A program made the translations under genes and the position numbers. A model generated the notes under the pieces. The model worked only from the letters and a program-made list of their open reading frames with translations. It did no database searches and was not told the origin of the DNA. Positions 47,508-57,712 of a stretch of DNA of 64,000 nt are shown here, one piece after another. The stretch is taken from contig JALZVU010000027.1 in assembly GCA_023301795.1 (NCBI GenBank), positions 1 through 64,000 on the forward strand, written 5' to 3'. Numbering within the stretch: position 1 is the stretch's first letter; each line of letters begins with the position of its first letter. This DNA is from Granulosicoccus sp. Lineage in GTDB: Bacteria; Pseudomonadota; Gammaproteobacteria; Granulosicoccales; Granulosicoccaceae.

Positions 47508-48437
47508 TTACAGCGTGGACTTTCGTGCATATTCAAGCCGGCGTACGCCAAAGGCACCAAGAAATACACCTGAAGCACGAGCAAAATAGGCCATGCCGTC
47601 CGCTATGCCCCTTTTCCCGCGAATGATGGCCAGCATCAGGTTACCGGTGCCCCATGCGAGCATACCAACACCTCGAACAAAACAATATGCATAAGTCTTT
47701 ATCGCTGGATGCCTGAGTTTTAATGTATTCACGCGTGTTATGCCAAATCTGAATTGCCTCTGGAGCGCCCATCGCCAGTTCAATCTCGATTTTGGTTGGA
47801 CTTCGAAAACTCGTGCTTTTGCAGAGTACCTTCCAGTTCCTCCTTTTCGTACAATATCTTGGAAAAATAATGTGTCAGAGCCACCGTCATAACGAAGCTG
47901 ATCATCGAACTGACAGTCCAGTTGCGCGAGTAGATTCATGTTCAGCATGACATTATTTGACCAGCTCTCTTTTCTCACAGATCGGTCTGGATAGACTTTC
48001 TGCTGAAAGAAAATAGTGTCCAGCCACCAGCTATCTGTCGGCTCTTCTACTGTCATTTCCACCGGACCTTGCACAAACACTGCCGAAGTATCACTGGCAA
48101 CTTCGTACAATTCGACCAGCCAATCGGGATCGACAGTTTCATCATCATCAACGAACACCAGATAATGACTGTCGCTGGATTCTGCTAAGGCTCTGTTTCT
48201 TGCCGATGGTATGCCGGGCTGTTTTTCATGCACATACTTGATAGAAAATGGCAGATTGCCTGATATTGCACTAACAACAGCTTGGGCTGATGTGTCGATA
48301 TCATTATCGATAATGCACACACGCACCTCTGTTCCGGTTGGTGTCTTCAGACTATTGAACGAATGCAACAGCTCCAGAAGCAGGTCTGGGCGACGATATG
48401 TGCATGCGCACACAGTAATTACGTCCATGGGCGTCAA
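47508..48437 (-). CDS. Family 2 glycosyltransferase
   Basis: A 309-residue GT-A enzyme. The N terminus is VITVCACTYRRPDLLLELLH, followed by RVCIIDNDID, then QPGIPSARNRALAESS and FVDDDETVDPDWLVELYEVA with the metal-binding DDDE. GGSDTLFFQDIVRKG follows. The C terminus contains a membrane-associating stretch (GVGMLAWGTGNLMLAII). It is similar in layout to the enzyme at 43555-44457. An alternative start at 48428 (MDVI) is possible. Confidence 0.9.
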   Translation of the reverse strand: MTPMDVITVCACTYRRPDLLLELLHSFNSLKTPTGTEVRVCIIDNDIDTSAQAVVSAISGNLPFSIKYVHEKQPGIPSARNRALAESSDSHYLVFVDDDETVDPDWLVELYEVASDTSAVFVQGPVEMTVEEPTDSWWLDTIFFQQKVYPDRSVRKESWSNNVMLNMNLLAQLDCQFDDQLRYDGGSDTLFFQDIVRKGGTGRYSAKARVFEVQPKSRLNWRWALQRQFRFGITRVNTLKLRHPAIKTYAYCFVRGVGMLAWGTGNLMLAIIRGKRGIADGMAYFARASGVFLGAFGVRRLEYARKSTL

Positions 48438-48466
48438 GTGACCATTCGTTGAAACATTTATTAGAT

Positions 48467-48634
48467 CTACATCCGGATGTAAAGACTCGGCGAGTTTACA
48501 ATATATGCTTCGACGCCATACAAATCTGCCAAACGCTGAGCAATTATTTTTATCTGATCAACGTTGTCCGGATTTAGCCTGGACTCTTTCCGAAAGAGCA
48601 GAACTGTGCTCCTGCTTACCTCCAGTGGAGTCAC
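48467..48634 (-). CDS. Possible small or decayed reading frame of 55 codons
   Basis: An open frame on the minus strand from GTG at 48632-48634 to TAG. The decoded C-terminal part, KESRLNPDNVDQIKIIAQRL then ADLYGVEAYIVNSPSLYIRM, has protein-like composition and codon use, unlike neighbouring noncoding DNA. There is no clear ribosome-binding site and I do not recognise the family. It may be a remnant of a lost polysaccharide gene or a small real gene. It lies between a glycosyltransferase and the flippase. Confidence 0.3.
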   Translation of the reverse strand: MTPLEVSRSTVLLFRKESRLNPDNVDQIKIIAQRLADLYGVEAYIVNSPSLYIRM

Positions 48635-48640
48635 TACTTG

Positions 48641-49966
48641 ATGCGCAATTACACAAGTAAAATACTGTCAGAGCTGAAAACGCCGTTGGTCCTTGTGACA
48701 ATGCGCGTTGGTGGAGCCGTCGCCGCTTTCGTCCTCAGCTTATTGATGGCGCGCACTATGGATCCAACTGAGATGGGGGTGGCGATGACCTGCATGTCGG
48801 CAGCACCGTTGGCTACCTTGCTGGTGACCGGTAGTACTGAAGCGGGCTGTTTACGCTTTCTAGTGGCCTATCTTGACAAGAATGAACTCAGTAAATTCCG
48901 CGGCATGGTGAGTTTCAATCGCAGAGTGACACTGGCTCTCGGTGTTGCATTCATCATTATTACCATTGCTTGGCTTTGGATGACTGATCGAGCAAGTGGT
49001 GACTTGTCTACGGTCATTCTATTGACAGCCATCACGGCGGTCTTGTTTAGCTGGCAAAAAATAGCATCTGTCCATGTAATGAGCCTAGGACACGTTGTTC
49101 TCGCCATGGCACCTTCTTCATTTTGCCGTCAGGTACTGTTGGTCCTTTGTGTGGGTCTGTGGATTCTGGCGGATAATCCTTTGACTAAAGAAGTTGTTGC
49201 GTCGAGCATGCTCCTAAGCGTTATCGCAGTCTTGATATTGCAGGTAGCCTTGAATCACCGCCCAATGCAGCGGGTGATAGCAGACAAATCAGATGTAGCG
49301 GACTATTCAGATTACCGCGAATGGACAAAGGTTGGCCTGCAACTTGGAATCACGCTACTGTTTGTTCAATTTTCCCGAGATCTGACATTGGTTTTCAGTT
49401 CTCTCAGTGTGTCGCCGGAGAACATAGCAGTACTCGGCATTGCTACTGCGATTGTTGGTTTCGCAAAATTCTACGTAGTCGCTATCAATCAAAGTATTGC
49501 TCCAAAGTTGTCCCAGGCAGTTGCGCGCAATGAAATTGACAAGATTCAGGAAAAAATAATTTTCACAAATCATCTTAAGTTCTGGCCAATGGTTATGGTG
49601 CTTATCCTCTTTTTGCTGTTGGGGGATGAGATAGCCAAGATATTTGGTCCTGGTTTTGAAAGTATCGCCATGTTATTGCCTATCCTGATGCTAGAACCGC
49701 TTGCTATGGCATTCTTTGGTCCTGGGGGGCATCTGCTATCTATGTCAGGGCATCAGTTCATTATGCTGCCACTGTCTATCGCCACTATTGCAGTACTGGC
49801 TTGCGCAATAACCATTGGAGCGCATCTAGGTGGTCTTGAGGGCGCGGCCTATGGATCCAGCGTTGCTTGGGTTTTCTGGACAGTTTCTCTGGCGTTGTTT
49901 GCGCGTAAATACGTTCGCCATGATGTGTCCATGTTTTCTGCAACCAGGCTAATTTTCAGAGACTGA
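48641..49966 (+). CDS. Oligosaccharide flippase (Wzx/MATE-like)
   Basis: A 441-residue membrane protein with about 12 hydrophobic helices. It begins at ATG 48641; TTG at 48638 lies seven bases after GGAG and could be used instead. The helix-loop spacing and features such as VGGAVAAFVLSLLMARTMDP, LVTGSTEAGCLRFLVAYLD and the late GPGGHLLSMSGHQF are typical of the polysaccharide export/flippase superfamily. It would move the lipid-linked repeat unit to the periplasmic side. No Wzy-like polymerase is recognisable in the window. Confidence 0.85.
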   Translation: MRNYTSKILSELKTPLVLVTMRVGGAVAAFVLSLLMARTMDPTEMGVAMTCMSAAPLATLLVTGSTEAGCLRFLVAYLDKNELSKFRGMVSFNRRVTLALGVAFIIITIAWLWMTDRASGDLSTVILLTAITAVLFSWQKIASVHVMSLGHVVLAMAPSSFCRQVLLVLCVGLWILADNPLTKEVVASSMLLSVIAVLILQVALNHRPMQRVIADKSDVADYSDYREWTKVGLQLGITLLFVQFSRDLTLVFSSLSVSPENIAVLGIATAIVGFAKFYVVAINQSIAPKLSQAVARNEIDKIQEKIIFTNHLKFWPMVMVLILFLLLGDEIAKIFGPGFESIAMLLPILMLEPLAMAFFGPGGHLLSMSGHQFIMLPLSIATIAVLACAITIGAHLGGLEGAAYGSSVAWVFWTVSLALFARKYVRHDVSMFSATRLIFRD

Positions 49967-50022
49967 TCATCTCGATAAGCGTGGCTTATTTATCGCAGTA
50001 AAACTTAGCAGATCATTGTCGG

Positions 50023-50059
50023 TATGTTTCTAACAAGTCAGAGCTTTGTTAGAAACATA
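50023..50059. terminator. Perfect 14-bp inverted repeat between convergent genes
   Basis: TATGTTTCTAACAA (50023-50036) pairs exactly with TTGTTAGAAACATA (50046-50059) around a nine-base loop. It lies between the converging flippase and glycosyltransferase genes. There is only a weak T run, so it is an imperfect terminator; it may serve both strands or be a mobile-element trace. Confidence 0.5.
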
Positions 50060-50094
50060 ATGACAACGTCATCAATCACATTTAATGACAGCGC

Positions 50095-51306
50095 TTAACT
50101 TGCTGACGCGCCATCTCTTGCTGATGCGGCTGATGACCAGGTTTGATATTTCTTTCCCTGGAGAGACTTGATGATGCCCATGCCATTAGCAACAAAGGGT
50201 AGCAACACATCAACAATTCTATTGAACGGTTTAATTCCAAGGTAGCCTAGAAACAAAGAGCCTAGTGCCAGAGCACTCATCCAGATTACAAACGTAATAA
50301 AGCCTGCGGATATAAGTGCAAAAAAGCTAAAAGTAGCGGCGATAAACAACGAGAATATAGTAGTCCATCGCATCGTTTTGTGGCTGGCGTACAGATACTG
50401 AATTAGAAAGGGTTGCTGTTTCAGAGCGGGCCGTATGGCCCTATGAACATTAAACGCTTGGCAGGCGATGCGTACTTTACGCTCGTATTCGTCTTTTCTT
50501 TTCTTGGCTACTGTCTTGAAACCGACGACGTTGTCTGCTTGCACAACTCGATGTCCACTGAATAGAATCGACATAGACAGATAGAAATCATCTATCAAGT
50601 CAATCGGAACAACCTTGTGTAATTCGCGGCGAATGGCAAACAAGGGTCCGTGAGCTCCAATGACAGAGGCAACCTGAGTTTCCATACGCCTTATTGCTGC
50701 ATCGAATGCCCAGCTTTTTACTGAGGTGTCGGCGGTGCTGTTGTTGCTCTGATTAGAAGATTCGTCAGCCGAGTGATCGTGGGCAACAATTTGAGCGCAA
50801 ACACACCCGATTGTGGGATCTTGAAAATGAGTAATCAGATTAGTTAGAGCTTGTGGGCCCATACGAACTGTGGCATCTGTAAACACCAGTAACTCAGCTT
50901 CAGCTATTTCGACAAGAGCGTTCATCCCGTAGGTTTTTCCACGACGCTCTGATGACTCCAGCACCGTGATACGACTGCCATAGGTTTGCAGAACCTCAAC
51001 CGTGTTGTCACTGCTGCCATCAGAGTAAATCAGTATCTGCGTCTCAGCCAAAGTTGCGCTTTGCGAAAGTAAGTCGTCAACGCGCTGTCGTATATCGCGT
51101 TCCTCATTGTGAACGCAGAGCAGGATCGCCAGTCTGGGTTGATCGCTGAGTTTGGCTGCGGCATCTGGGCCAGATGGTGATACCTCCGAACCATATGGTT
51201 GAGAGCGTACTCTTGATAACAAATACAGCGTTACCGGATAGCTTATGTAGGGATGTAGTGCCGCGAGAATGGCCACTACTGCAAGCGAGAAAAATACGAT
51301 GCTCAT
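50095..51306 (-). CDS. Membrane-bound family 2 glycosyltransferase
   Basis: A 403-residue GT2 enzyme with an N-terminal membrane helix (VFFSLAVVAILAALHPYISY) and two or three C-terminal helices (TIFSLFIAATFSFFALISAG and WMSALALGSLFLGYL). The catalytic part has LAILLCVHNEERDIRQRVDD, a DxD-like TDATVRMG (FTDAT) and GPLFAIRRELHKVVPIDLID. It resembles the processive/EPS type. It may elongate a polysaccharide, but a classic QxxRW motif is not apparent, so single-sugar transfer is equally possible. Confidence 0.85.
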   Translation of the reverse strand: MSIVFFSLAVVAILAALHPYISYPVTLYLLSRVRSQPYGSEVSPSGPDAAAKLSDQPRLAILLCVHNEERDIRQRVDDLLSQSATLAETQILIYSDGSSDNTVEVLQTYGSRITVLESSERRGKTYGMNALVEIAEAELLVFTDATVRMGPQALTNLITHFQDPTIGCVCAQIVAHDHSADESSNQSNNSTADTSVKSWAFDAAIRRMETQVASVIGAHGPLFAIRRELHKVVPIDLIDDFYLSMSILFSGHRVVQADNVVGFKTVAKKRKDEYERKVRIACQAFNVHRAIRPALKQQPFLIQYLYASHKTMRWTTIFSLFIAATFSFFALISAGFITFVIWMSALALGSLFLGYLGIKPFNRIVDVLLPFVANGMGIIKSLQGKKYQTWSSAASARDGASAS

Positions 51307-51746
51307 TTCAAACTCATCTATTTGGTTTTGTCACATCACATGGCAATTTGACGATGCAATATCATTTGGTTGTAAGGGGTGATGCTGGATACATCAGGCT
51401 GCCTTTGGATCATACGCCACCGCCGTAAGGACTAACGGACCCCTAGGAGTATGAGGGTGATAGAAACTGTTTTCTGTGACCTGGTTTAAGCTTGGCATGA
51501 TGTCATGCGATTCCACTGATTAATCGTCAAGGAGTCGACGCAGCATCCAGTAAATACATCGTAGAGGGATGTATACAGGTATCAAGTTACTCAGCAAGAG
51601 AGAAACTAACCTTAAAACAATAACCTAGCTTCAGCTAGTTTCGCTTCCTGAGCCACTTTGGTGCGGTGTTGCACGTATTCGATTGGGGGCGTACCCACCG
51701 ACAAGCTGAACCTAAAACCACCACCATTTCCAATCCCACAAATAAA
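51307..51746. other. Long intergenic region before tRNA-Asn
   Basis: About 440 bases without a recognisable gene. It contains the palindrome GCATGA-TG-TCATGC at 51495-51508 and a small CTAGC/GCTAG hairpin near 51627. No promoter could be defined. A plus-strand frame covers part of it but has no support. Confidence 0.4.
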
Positions 51747-51748
51747 AA

Positions 51749-51773
51749 AGGCCAGACGATTAAGTCTGGCCTT
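51749..51773 (-). terminator. Intrinsic terminator of tRNA-Asn
   Basis: On the minus strand AAGGCCAGAC and GTCTGGCCTT form a perfect 10-bp stem around a 5-base loop, followed by TTTTTTAT. It lies about 12 bases beyond the tRNA 3' end and is a textbook Rho-independent terminator. Confidence 0.9.
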
Positions 51774-51785
51774 CCGTATTCTTAT

Positions 51786-51861
51786 TGGCTCCCTGAGACG
51801 GGCTCGAACCGCCGACCCAATGATTAACAGTCATTTGCTCTACCAACTGAGCTACCAGGGA
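51786..51861 (-). tRNA. tRNA-Asn (GTT)
   Basis: A 76-base cloverleaf on the minus strand. Acceptor TCCCTGG pairs with TCAGGGA (one G-T). The anticodon loop CTGTTAA gives anticodon GTT. The T arm GGCGG-TTCGAGC-CCGTC is present and CCA is encoded at 51786-51788. Confidence 0.95.
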
Positions 51862-51975
51862 ATCGGGGCGAATTGTAAGCGGTATATTCTTCCAGGTCAA
51901 TGAGGTAGAGCGCCTTTTTGTAGCTGTCTTACGCTTCGCGGTACAATTAGGCCCGAATGGCGCTGTTATCTAACC

Positions 51976-54072
51976 ATGTCCACCTTATTTAAACTCAAAA
52001 CTGACTACACACCGGCCGGGCATCAGCCTGCGGCGATAAGATCGTTGTGTGAAGGTATTGATGATGGTTTGGCCTATCAGACGTTGCTGGGTGTCACAGG
52101 CTCGGGCAAAACATTCACCATAGCCAATATTCTCCAAGAGAAGCAGCGGCCGGCCATCGTGCTGGCGCCTAATAAAACCTTGGCTGCGCAGCTGTATGGG
52201 GAGTTCAAAGAATTCTTCCCTGACAACGCAGTGGAGTATTTTGTCTCTTACTATGACTACTACCAGCCAGAGGCCTATGTGCCGGCTAGCGATACGTTTA
52301 TAGAGAAAGACTCATCCATCAATGAGCATATCGAGCAGATGCGTTTGTCTGCCACCAAAGCATTGTTTGAGCGTCGAGACACCATCATCGTTGCCACGGT
52401 ATCGTCCATCTACGGCCTGGGTGATCCGCAGCTGTATCACAAGATGGTTCTGCATCTCAAACGCGGCGAGACCATTAACCAGCGTGATGTGTTGAGGCGC
52501 CTCGCCGAGTTGCAGTACAACCGCAATGATGTAGAGCTAAAACGTGGTACCTATCGCGTACGTGGCGAGATCATCGACATCTATCCCGCAGATTCAGACA
52601 GAGAGGCTGTTCGGGTAGAGCTGTTCGATGATGAGATAGAAACCTTGAGTTTCTTCGACCCCCTGACGGGGGAAGTCATGCGCAAGGTGCCGCGCCTTAC
52701 CATCTATCCTAAAACCCATTACGTTACGCCGCGCCAACGTCTGTTAGATGCCACTGATCTGATCAAGGACGAGCTTCGCGAGCGTCTGGAGCAGCTCACA
52801 GGGGCTGGCAAGCTGGTGGAGGCGCAACGGTTACAGCAACGTACACAGTTCGATCTTGAAATGATTCACGAGCTTGGCTACTGCTCTGGCATTGAGAACT
52901 ATTCACGCTACCTGTCTGGTCGATTACCGGGCGAGCCACCGCCGTGCCTGTTTGATTATTTGCCAGAAGACAGCTTGCTGTTCATCGATGAAAGCCATGT
53001 AACGGTGCCACAGTTGGGGGCCATGTATAAAGGCGATCGCTCGCGCAAAGAGAATCTGGTGAATTTCGGCTTTCGACTGCTGTCGGCGCTGGATAATCGC
53101 CCGCTTAAATTTGAAGAGTTCGAGATGCTGGCGCCGCAAACCGTGTTTGTCTCAGCTACTCCAGGCAAGTATGAAGAAGCACATGCTGATGCAATCATTG
53201 AACAGGTGGTTCGGCCCACCGGGCTTCTGGATCCGCAGATCGAGATTAGGCCAGCGCGCTCGCAGGTAGATGATGTTCTGTCAGAGATAACAGATCGTGT
53301 TGCCAAAAACGAACGTGTGCTGATCACCACGCTGACAAAAAGAATGTCAGAAGATCTCACAGACTATCTAAACGATCACGGTAAAAAAGTGCGCTACCTG
53401 CACTCGGATGTCGATACGGTGGAGCGCAGCGAAATAATTCGTGATTTGCGTTTAGGGGTGTTTGACGTGCTTGTGGGCATAAACTTGTTACGCGAAGGGT
53501 TGGATATGCCCGAAGTATCTCTGGTGGCTATCCTAGATGCCGACAAAGAGGGTTTCCTGCGCTCCGACCGATCACTTATACAAACTATAGGTCGAGCTGC
53601 GCGTAACCTTCATGGTAAAGCTATTTTGTATGCAGACACCCTGACAGGCTCCATGCAAAGAGCCATCAATGAAACTGATCGTCGTCGCTCCGTGCAAGAG
53701 GCCTATAACGAAGAACACGGTATTACGCCAATGGGCATTATAAAGGCTATCCACGACGTGATGGAAGCTGGCGATAGTGGTAAGGATAAACGCCGTGGCA
53801 AGCGTGGTAATGATGCGAAACAGACCGTGGGTAACACGGAGTCATTGAGCGTGGATCAGGCGGCTAAACGGATGAAGCAGCTGGAAAAGCAGATGTACGA
53901 GTGTGCGCGTAACCTAGAATTTGAAACAGCGGCTCAGCTGCGCGATGAGTTGGAACAAATCCGAGCCAATGTGTTCAAAGGTGAGATAATCGGCACACCC
54001 ACCAATGATTCCACAGTAGATAAAAAAGCGGCGCCAAAGCCGCGCGGGCGAAAAAAGGCAGTGCGGACATAA
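51976..54072 (+). CDS. uvrB: Excinuclease ABC subunit B
   Basis: A 698-residue UvrB, which verifies damage and loads UvrC during nucleotide excision repair. Walker [16 protein letters not shown], the beta-hairpin region [20 protein letters not shown], the [11 protein letters not shown] motif, SATPGKYE, the helicase motif [15 protein letters not shown] and TIGRAARN are all present. The C-terminal UvrB/UvrC domain is [20 protein letters not shown]. The C-terminal tail is basic ([12 protein letters not shown]). Length is close to E. coli (673), a little longer at the C terminus. Divergent from tRNA-Asn. Confidence 0.98.
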   Translation: MSTLFKLKTDYTPAGHQPAAIRSLCEGIDDGLAYQTLLGVTGSGKTFTIANILQEKQRPAIVLAPNKTLAAQLYGEFKEFFPDNAVEYFVSYYDYYQPEAYVPASDTFIEKDSSINEHIEQMRLSATKALFERRDTIIVATVSSIYGLGDPQLYHKMVLHLKRGETINQRDVLRRLAELQYNRNDVELKRGTYRVRGEIIDIYPADSDREAVRVELFDDEIETLSFFDPLTGEVMRKVPRLTIYPKTHYVTPRQRLLDATDLIKDELRERLEQLTGAGKLVEAQRLQQRTQFDLEMIHELGYCSGIENYSRYLSGRLPGEPPPCLFDYLPEDSLLFIDESHVTVPQLGAMYKGDRSRKENLVNFGFRLLSALDNRPLKFEEFEMLAPQTVFVSATPGKYEEAHADAIIEQVVRPTGLLDPQIEIRPARSQVDDVLSEITDRVAKNERVLITTLTKRMSEDLTDYLNDHGKKVRYLHSDVDTVERSEIIRDLRLGVFDVLVGINLLREGLDMPEVSLVAILDADKEGFLRSDRSLIQTIGRAARNLHGKAILYADTLTGSMQRAINETDRRRSVQEAYNEEHGITPMGIIKAIHDVMEAGDSGKDKRRGKRGNDAKQTVGNTESLSVDQAAKRMKQLEKQMYECARNLEFETAAQLRDELEQIRANVFKGEIIGTPTNDSTVDKKAAPKPRGRKKAVRT

Positions 54073-54203
54073 TGCAATTTCTGTCCCTGATTTATATCGC
54101 CACACAGCTGCATTGCTGATGTGTTGCATGATGACACCATAAGCGCTGCAATCGTTACAATTGAAGAGTGGGCGTATGCCGCTCGTTACTAGAGGAAATT
54201 CGA

Positions 54204-56810
54204 ATGTTAGAAGCTTACCGCCAGCATGAATCGGAGCGTAAAGCGCAGGGTATCGTTGCGCAACCGCTCAACGCACAGCAGGCCGCCGATCTGGTCGAGC
54301 TCATGAAAGCACCGCCTGCGGGAGAAGAAGATTTTCTGTTGCATTTGTTGTCCAGCCGTATCCCGGCCGGAGTAGACGAAGCGGCCTATGTAAAAGCTGG
54401 CTTTCTGGCAGCTGTTGCCAAAGGTGAGGCCAAATCACCTCTAGTGTCACCAGTTGCTGCTGTAGAGCTTCTGGGTACGATGTTGGGTGGCTATAACATC
54501 CAGCCACTGATTTCAGCTCTGGATGATAGCGAGCTTGCAGAAACTGCTGCCAAGGCGTTATCACACACATTGCTCATGTTCGATGCGTTTCATGATGTTG
54601 AAGAAAAGGCCAGTAGCGGTAACGCTGCTGCAAAAAAAGTCATGCAGTCGTGGGCCGATGCTGAGTGGTTTCTGGCCAAGGACGAAGTCCAAAAGAAAAT
54701 TACCGTTACTGTATTTAAAGTCCCGGGCGAGACAAATACCGATGATCTGTCCCCTGCGGTAGATGCCTGGTCACGGCCCGACATCCCGTTGCATGCACTT
54801 GCAATGCTCAAGTTCGAGCGCGAAGGCATCAGCGACACGCCTCTCCAGACCATCGAAGACATCAAGAAGAAAGGCTTTCCAGTTGCGTATGTGGGTGACG
54901 TTGTAGGTACCGGCTCATCGCGCAAGTCGGCCACCAACTCTGTGTTGTGGCACATGGGTGACGACATCCCGTTTATTCCTAATCGCCGCGATGGTGGCTT
55001 TGTGTTGGGTGGCAAAATAGCACCCATTTTCTACAACACTCTGGAAGATGCTGGCGCTCTGCCTATCGAATGTGATGTTAACCAGATGGAGACGGGTGAT
55101 GTCATTGATATCTACCCTTACGAAGGAAAGGTTACAAAGCACGATACAGATGAAGTTATCGCAACCTTCGAATTCAGTAACGAGGTGTTACTAGATGAAG
55201 TGCGTGCAGGTGGCCGTATTCCACTGATCATCGGCCGTGGTCTTACTGACCGGGCGCGTGAATCTATGGGGATGGAATTCAGCACGGTATTCTTGCGTCC
55301 CGGTGCGAATGATCCAAGCGACAAGGGTTACACTCTGGCCCAGAAAATTGTGGGTAAGGCCTGTGGTGTTGAGGGTGTTCGCCCTGGACAATACTGCGAG
55401 CCTAAGATGACAACAGTAGGTTCTCAGGACACCACTGGCCCAATGACGCGTGATGAGCTTAAAGATCTGGCTTGTCTGGGTTTTACAGCCGACCTGGTCA
55501 TGCAGTCGTTTTGTCATACAGCGGCGTACCCCAAGCCCATTGACGTCAACACACACCACACACTGCCTGACTTCATGTCCACACGTGGCGGCGTTGCTCT
55601 ACGCCCCGGTGATGGCATCATTCACAGCTGGCTGAACCGTATGTTGCTGCCTGATACGGTAGGCACCGGTGGCGACTCCCACACTCGATTCCCTATGGGT
55701 ATATCGTTTCCTGCAGGGTCAGGTCTGGTGGCGTTTGCATCAGCGGTAGGTGTTATGCCATTGAACATGCCTGAGTCGGTACTGGTGCGGTTTAAAGGTG
55801 AAATGCAGCCCGGCATCACGTTGCGTGATCTGGTCAATGCTATCCCGTATGCAGCTCTGCAAAGCGGTCTGCTAACCGTTGAAAAGAAAGGTAAGAAGAA
55901 CATCTTCTCCGGCAAGTGTGTCGAGATTGAAGGTCTGAAAGATCTCAAGCTAGAGCAGGCATTCGAGCTGGCTGATGCAACCGCCGAACGTTCTGCGGGT
56001 GGCTGTACCGTCAAGCTGGACATCGAGCCACTTAAGGAATACATCACCTCTAATGTGACGCTACTACGCTGGATGATTGATCAAGGCTATGACGATGCAC
56101 GCACCCTTGAGCGACGTGCCCGCAAGATGGAAGAGTGGTTGGCTAATCCATCACTGCTCGAAGCGGATGCTGATGCCGAGTATGCAGAGATCATTGAGAT
56201 TGATCTGAACGACATCAAAGAGCCTTTGTTAGCGTGTCCAAACGATCCTGATGACGTTAAGCCATTGTCTGAAGTGCAGAACACTAAGGTTGATGAGGTA
56301 TTCATCGGTTCGTGCATGACAAACATTGGCCACTACCGTGCTGCTGGTGAGCTCATCAAGAAATCAGGTGAGTATGTGGATACCGTGTTGTGGATAGCAC
56401 CGCCCACGCGTATGGACGAGCATCAGCTCAAAGAAGAGGGTTACTACAACATCTTTGGCGCAGCGGGTGCCAGACTTGAAATACCCGGCTGTTCCTTGTG
56501 CATGGGTAATCAGGCTCGAGTCAAGCCAGGTGCCACTGTTGTGTCAACGTCCACCAGAAACTTCCCTAACCGCTTAGGGCAGGGCGCCTTCGTCTATTTG
56601 AGTTCTGCAGAGCTCGCCGCTGTTGCCGCATTACTGGGCAAGCTGCCAACGGTTGCAGAGTACATGGAGTATGTGAAAGATCTAGACGCCATGAGTGATG
56701 AGGTATATCGCTACCTGAACTTCAACGAAATCTCAGACTTTCAGGAGTCTGCTGATGAAGCGAAAGTGAAGTTCAAGGATATTCCGGTGTCTATTCAGAT
56801 CGCCAGTTAA
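54204..56810 (+). CDS. acnB: Aconitate hydratase B
   Basis: An 868-residue AcnB (E. coli 865), the main TCA-cycle aconitase. The N-terminal HEAT-like region ([20 protein letters not shown]) is followed by the swivel domain ([29 protein letters not shown]) and the catalytic core. The 4Fe-4S cysteines are in [12 protein letters not shown] near residue 704 and [14 protein letters not shown] near 763 and 766. ATG 54204 is chosen because AGAGGA lies seven bases upstream and the length then matches; an upstream GTG would add 12 residues. Apo-AcnB can also bind mRNA in E. coli. Confidence 0.97.
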   Translation: MLEAYRQHESERKAQGIVAQPLNAQQAADLVELMKAPPAGEEDFLLHLLSSRIPAGVDEAAYVKAGFLAAVAKGEAKSPLVSPVAAVELLGTMLGGYNIQPLISALDDSELAETAAKALSHTLLMFDAFHDVEEKASSGNAAAKKVMQSWADAEWFLAKDEVQKKITVTVFKVPGETNTDDLSPAVDAWSRPDIPLHALAMLKFEREGISDTPLQTIEDIKKKGFPVAYVGDVVGTGSSRKSATNSVLWHMGDDIPFIPNRRDGGFVLGGKIAPIFYNTLEDAGALPIECDVNQMETGDVIDIYPYEGKVTKHDTDEVIATFEFSNEVLLDEVRAGGRIPLIIGRGLTDRARESMGMEFSTVFLRPGANDPSDKGYTLAQKIVGKACGVEGVRPGQYCEPKMTTVGSQDTTGPMTRDELKDLACLGFTADLVMQSFCHTAAYPKPIDVNTHHTLPDFMSTRGGVALRPGDGIIHSWLNRMLLPDTVGTGGDSHTRFPMGISFPAGSGLVAFASAVGVMPLNMPESVLVRFKGEMQPGITLRDLVNAIPYAALQSGLLTVEKKGKKNIFSGKCVEIEGLKDLKLEQAFELADATAERSAGGCTVKLDIEPLKEYITSNVTLLRWMIDQGYDDARTLERRARKMEEWLANPSLLEADADAEYAEIIEIDLNDIKEPLLACPNDPDDVKPLSEVQNTKVDEVFIGSCMTNIGHYRAAGELIKKSGEYVDTVLWIAPPTRMDEHQLKEEGYYNIFGAAGARLEIPGCSLCMGNQARVKPGATVVSTSTRNFPNRLGQGAFVYLSSAELAAVAALLGKLPTVAEYMEYVKDLDAMSDEVYRYLNFNEISDFQESADEAKVKFKDIPVSIQIAS

Positions 56811-56823
56811 GGCCTTTTGTACA

Positions 56824-56851
56824 CCAGCCCCTCGCTAAAGCGGGGGGCTGG
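56824..56851 (+). terminator. GC-rich hairpin after acnB
   Basis: CCAGCCCC (56824-56831) and GGGGCTGG (56844-56851) form an 8-bp stem, extended inside by CGC/GCG. It starts 13 bases after the stop but lacks a U run. A second small hairpin, AGCCT-GAC-AGGCT with six T (56932-56949), is the more terminator-like of the two. Confidence 0.5.
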
Positions 56852-56931
56852 ACTCACTAGCAGAAAAACTCCGATAGTGAAAACGCATCTTTGGTCTCTA
56901 AGTCACGCTAGCTAGAGATGCTTGTCTTTAG

Positions 56932-56949
56932 AGCCTGACAGGCTTTTTT
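56932..56949 (+). terminator. Short hairpin with T run downstream of acnB
   Basis: AGCCT and AGGCT form a 5-bp stem around GAC, followed by TTTTTT. The stem is short, but the T run and its position before the leftward hflD make termination of acnB transcripts plausible. Confidence 0.5.
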
Positions 56950-56987
56950 GCTGACGCGGCTCTATTGCTGCGCTAGCATCCCATGCC

Positions 56988-57608
56988 TCAATTCAAAAAC
57001 TGATCCACCTGCTTGAGGTAGTGATTTCGACTCAGTAGCAACTTGGGGCGGGTGCCTCCACACTGGCGCCACAACACCACTGAGCGAACTCCGCCGAACA
57101 GGGCGGCTCGGATGGTAGAGGCTATTTCATTGTTATTGAGATAGTTGGGGTCGCCACTCACCATGATTCTGGGGCTAAGCTGACTAATACTGCTGCGGTA
57201 GAGATTGGCAAGATTGCTGATCATCTCTGGATCGTCCGCTGATTTATCCATCGCCTGGGCTCGGCTGATGCCGATGCGCAGCTGTTCTACCGTATTGGCG
57301 TCATTAAGGACGTTGGTGCCGAGTTGAATAACCGCCAGTGCGTATCGAGCGATGTCCATATCTCGCGATTCGGCATTACCTCCCAATTGTGACTTCATGA
57401 TGCGCAGGCCTCGACCAACACTGCTGGCGCTGCCGCCGTAAGCGTCTATCACGCGATCAGTTTTCAACGTCAACACTGAGCGTACGGTGCCTGCCAGTTC
57501 GTCTTGCTCGCAGGTGCCAGTGGTGGCGAGTGACTTGCACAGGTGGACAGCCTGGAAGATGCCTCCCAGTGCCAGTGTTTGATTTTCTATGGTGGCTATA
57601 GCGTTCAT
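56988..57608 (-). CDS. hflD: High-frequency lysogenisation protein HflD homologue
   Basis: A 206-residue helical protein of the HflD family, a peripheral membrane protein named for its effect on phage lambda CII in E. coli. Its cellular role is otherwise unclear. IENQTLALGGIFQAVHLCKS, RYALAVIQLGTNVLNDANT and IRAALFGGVRSVVLWRQCGG are family hallmarks. It sits downstream of mnmA in the same direction, as in E. coli. Length agrees with the family (213). Confidence 0.93.
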   Translation of the reverse strand: MNAIATIENQTLALGGIFQAVHLCKSLATTGTCEQDELAGTVRSVLTLKTDRVIDAYGGSASSVGRGLRIMKSQLGGNAESRDMDIARYALAVIQLGTNVLNDANTVEQLRIGISRAQAMDKSADDPEMISNLANLYRSSISQLSPRIMVSGDPNYLNNNEIASTIRAALFGGVRSVVLWRQCGGTRPKLLLSRNHYLKQVDQFLN

Positions 57609-57712
57609 AAGGCTGAGTATAGATCCATATCAGTAATTACCTGTTTTTATGCAGTACGGAAAATCGAGTATCCACGATACGGGAAAGCGAACGTGTTGGT
57701 TGTGCTGTGTTG

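Noticed and set aside
51495-51508. Palindrome GCATGA-TG-TCATGC as an operator
   Set aside because: Isolated, with no adjacent promoter or regulator; symmetry of this length can arise by chance.
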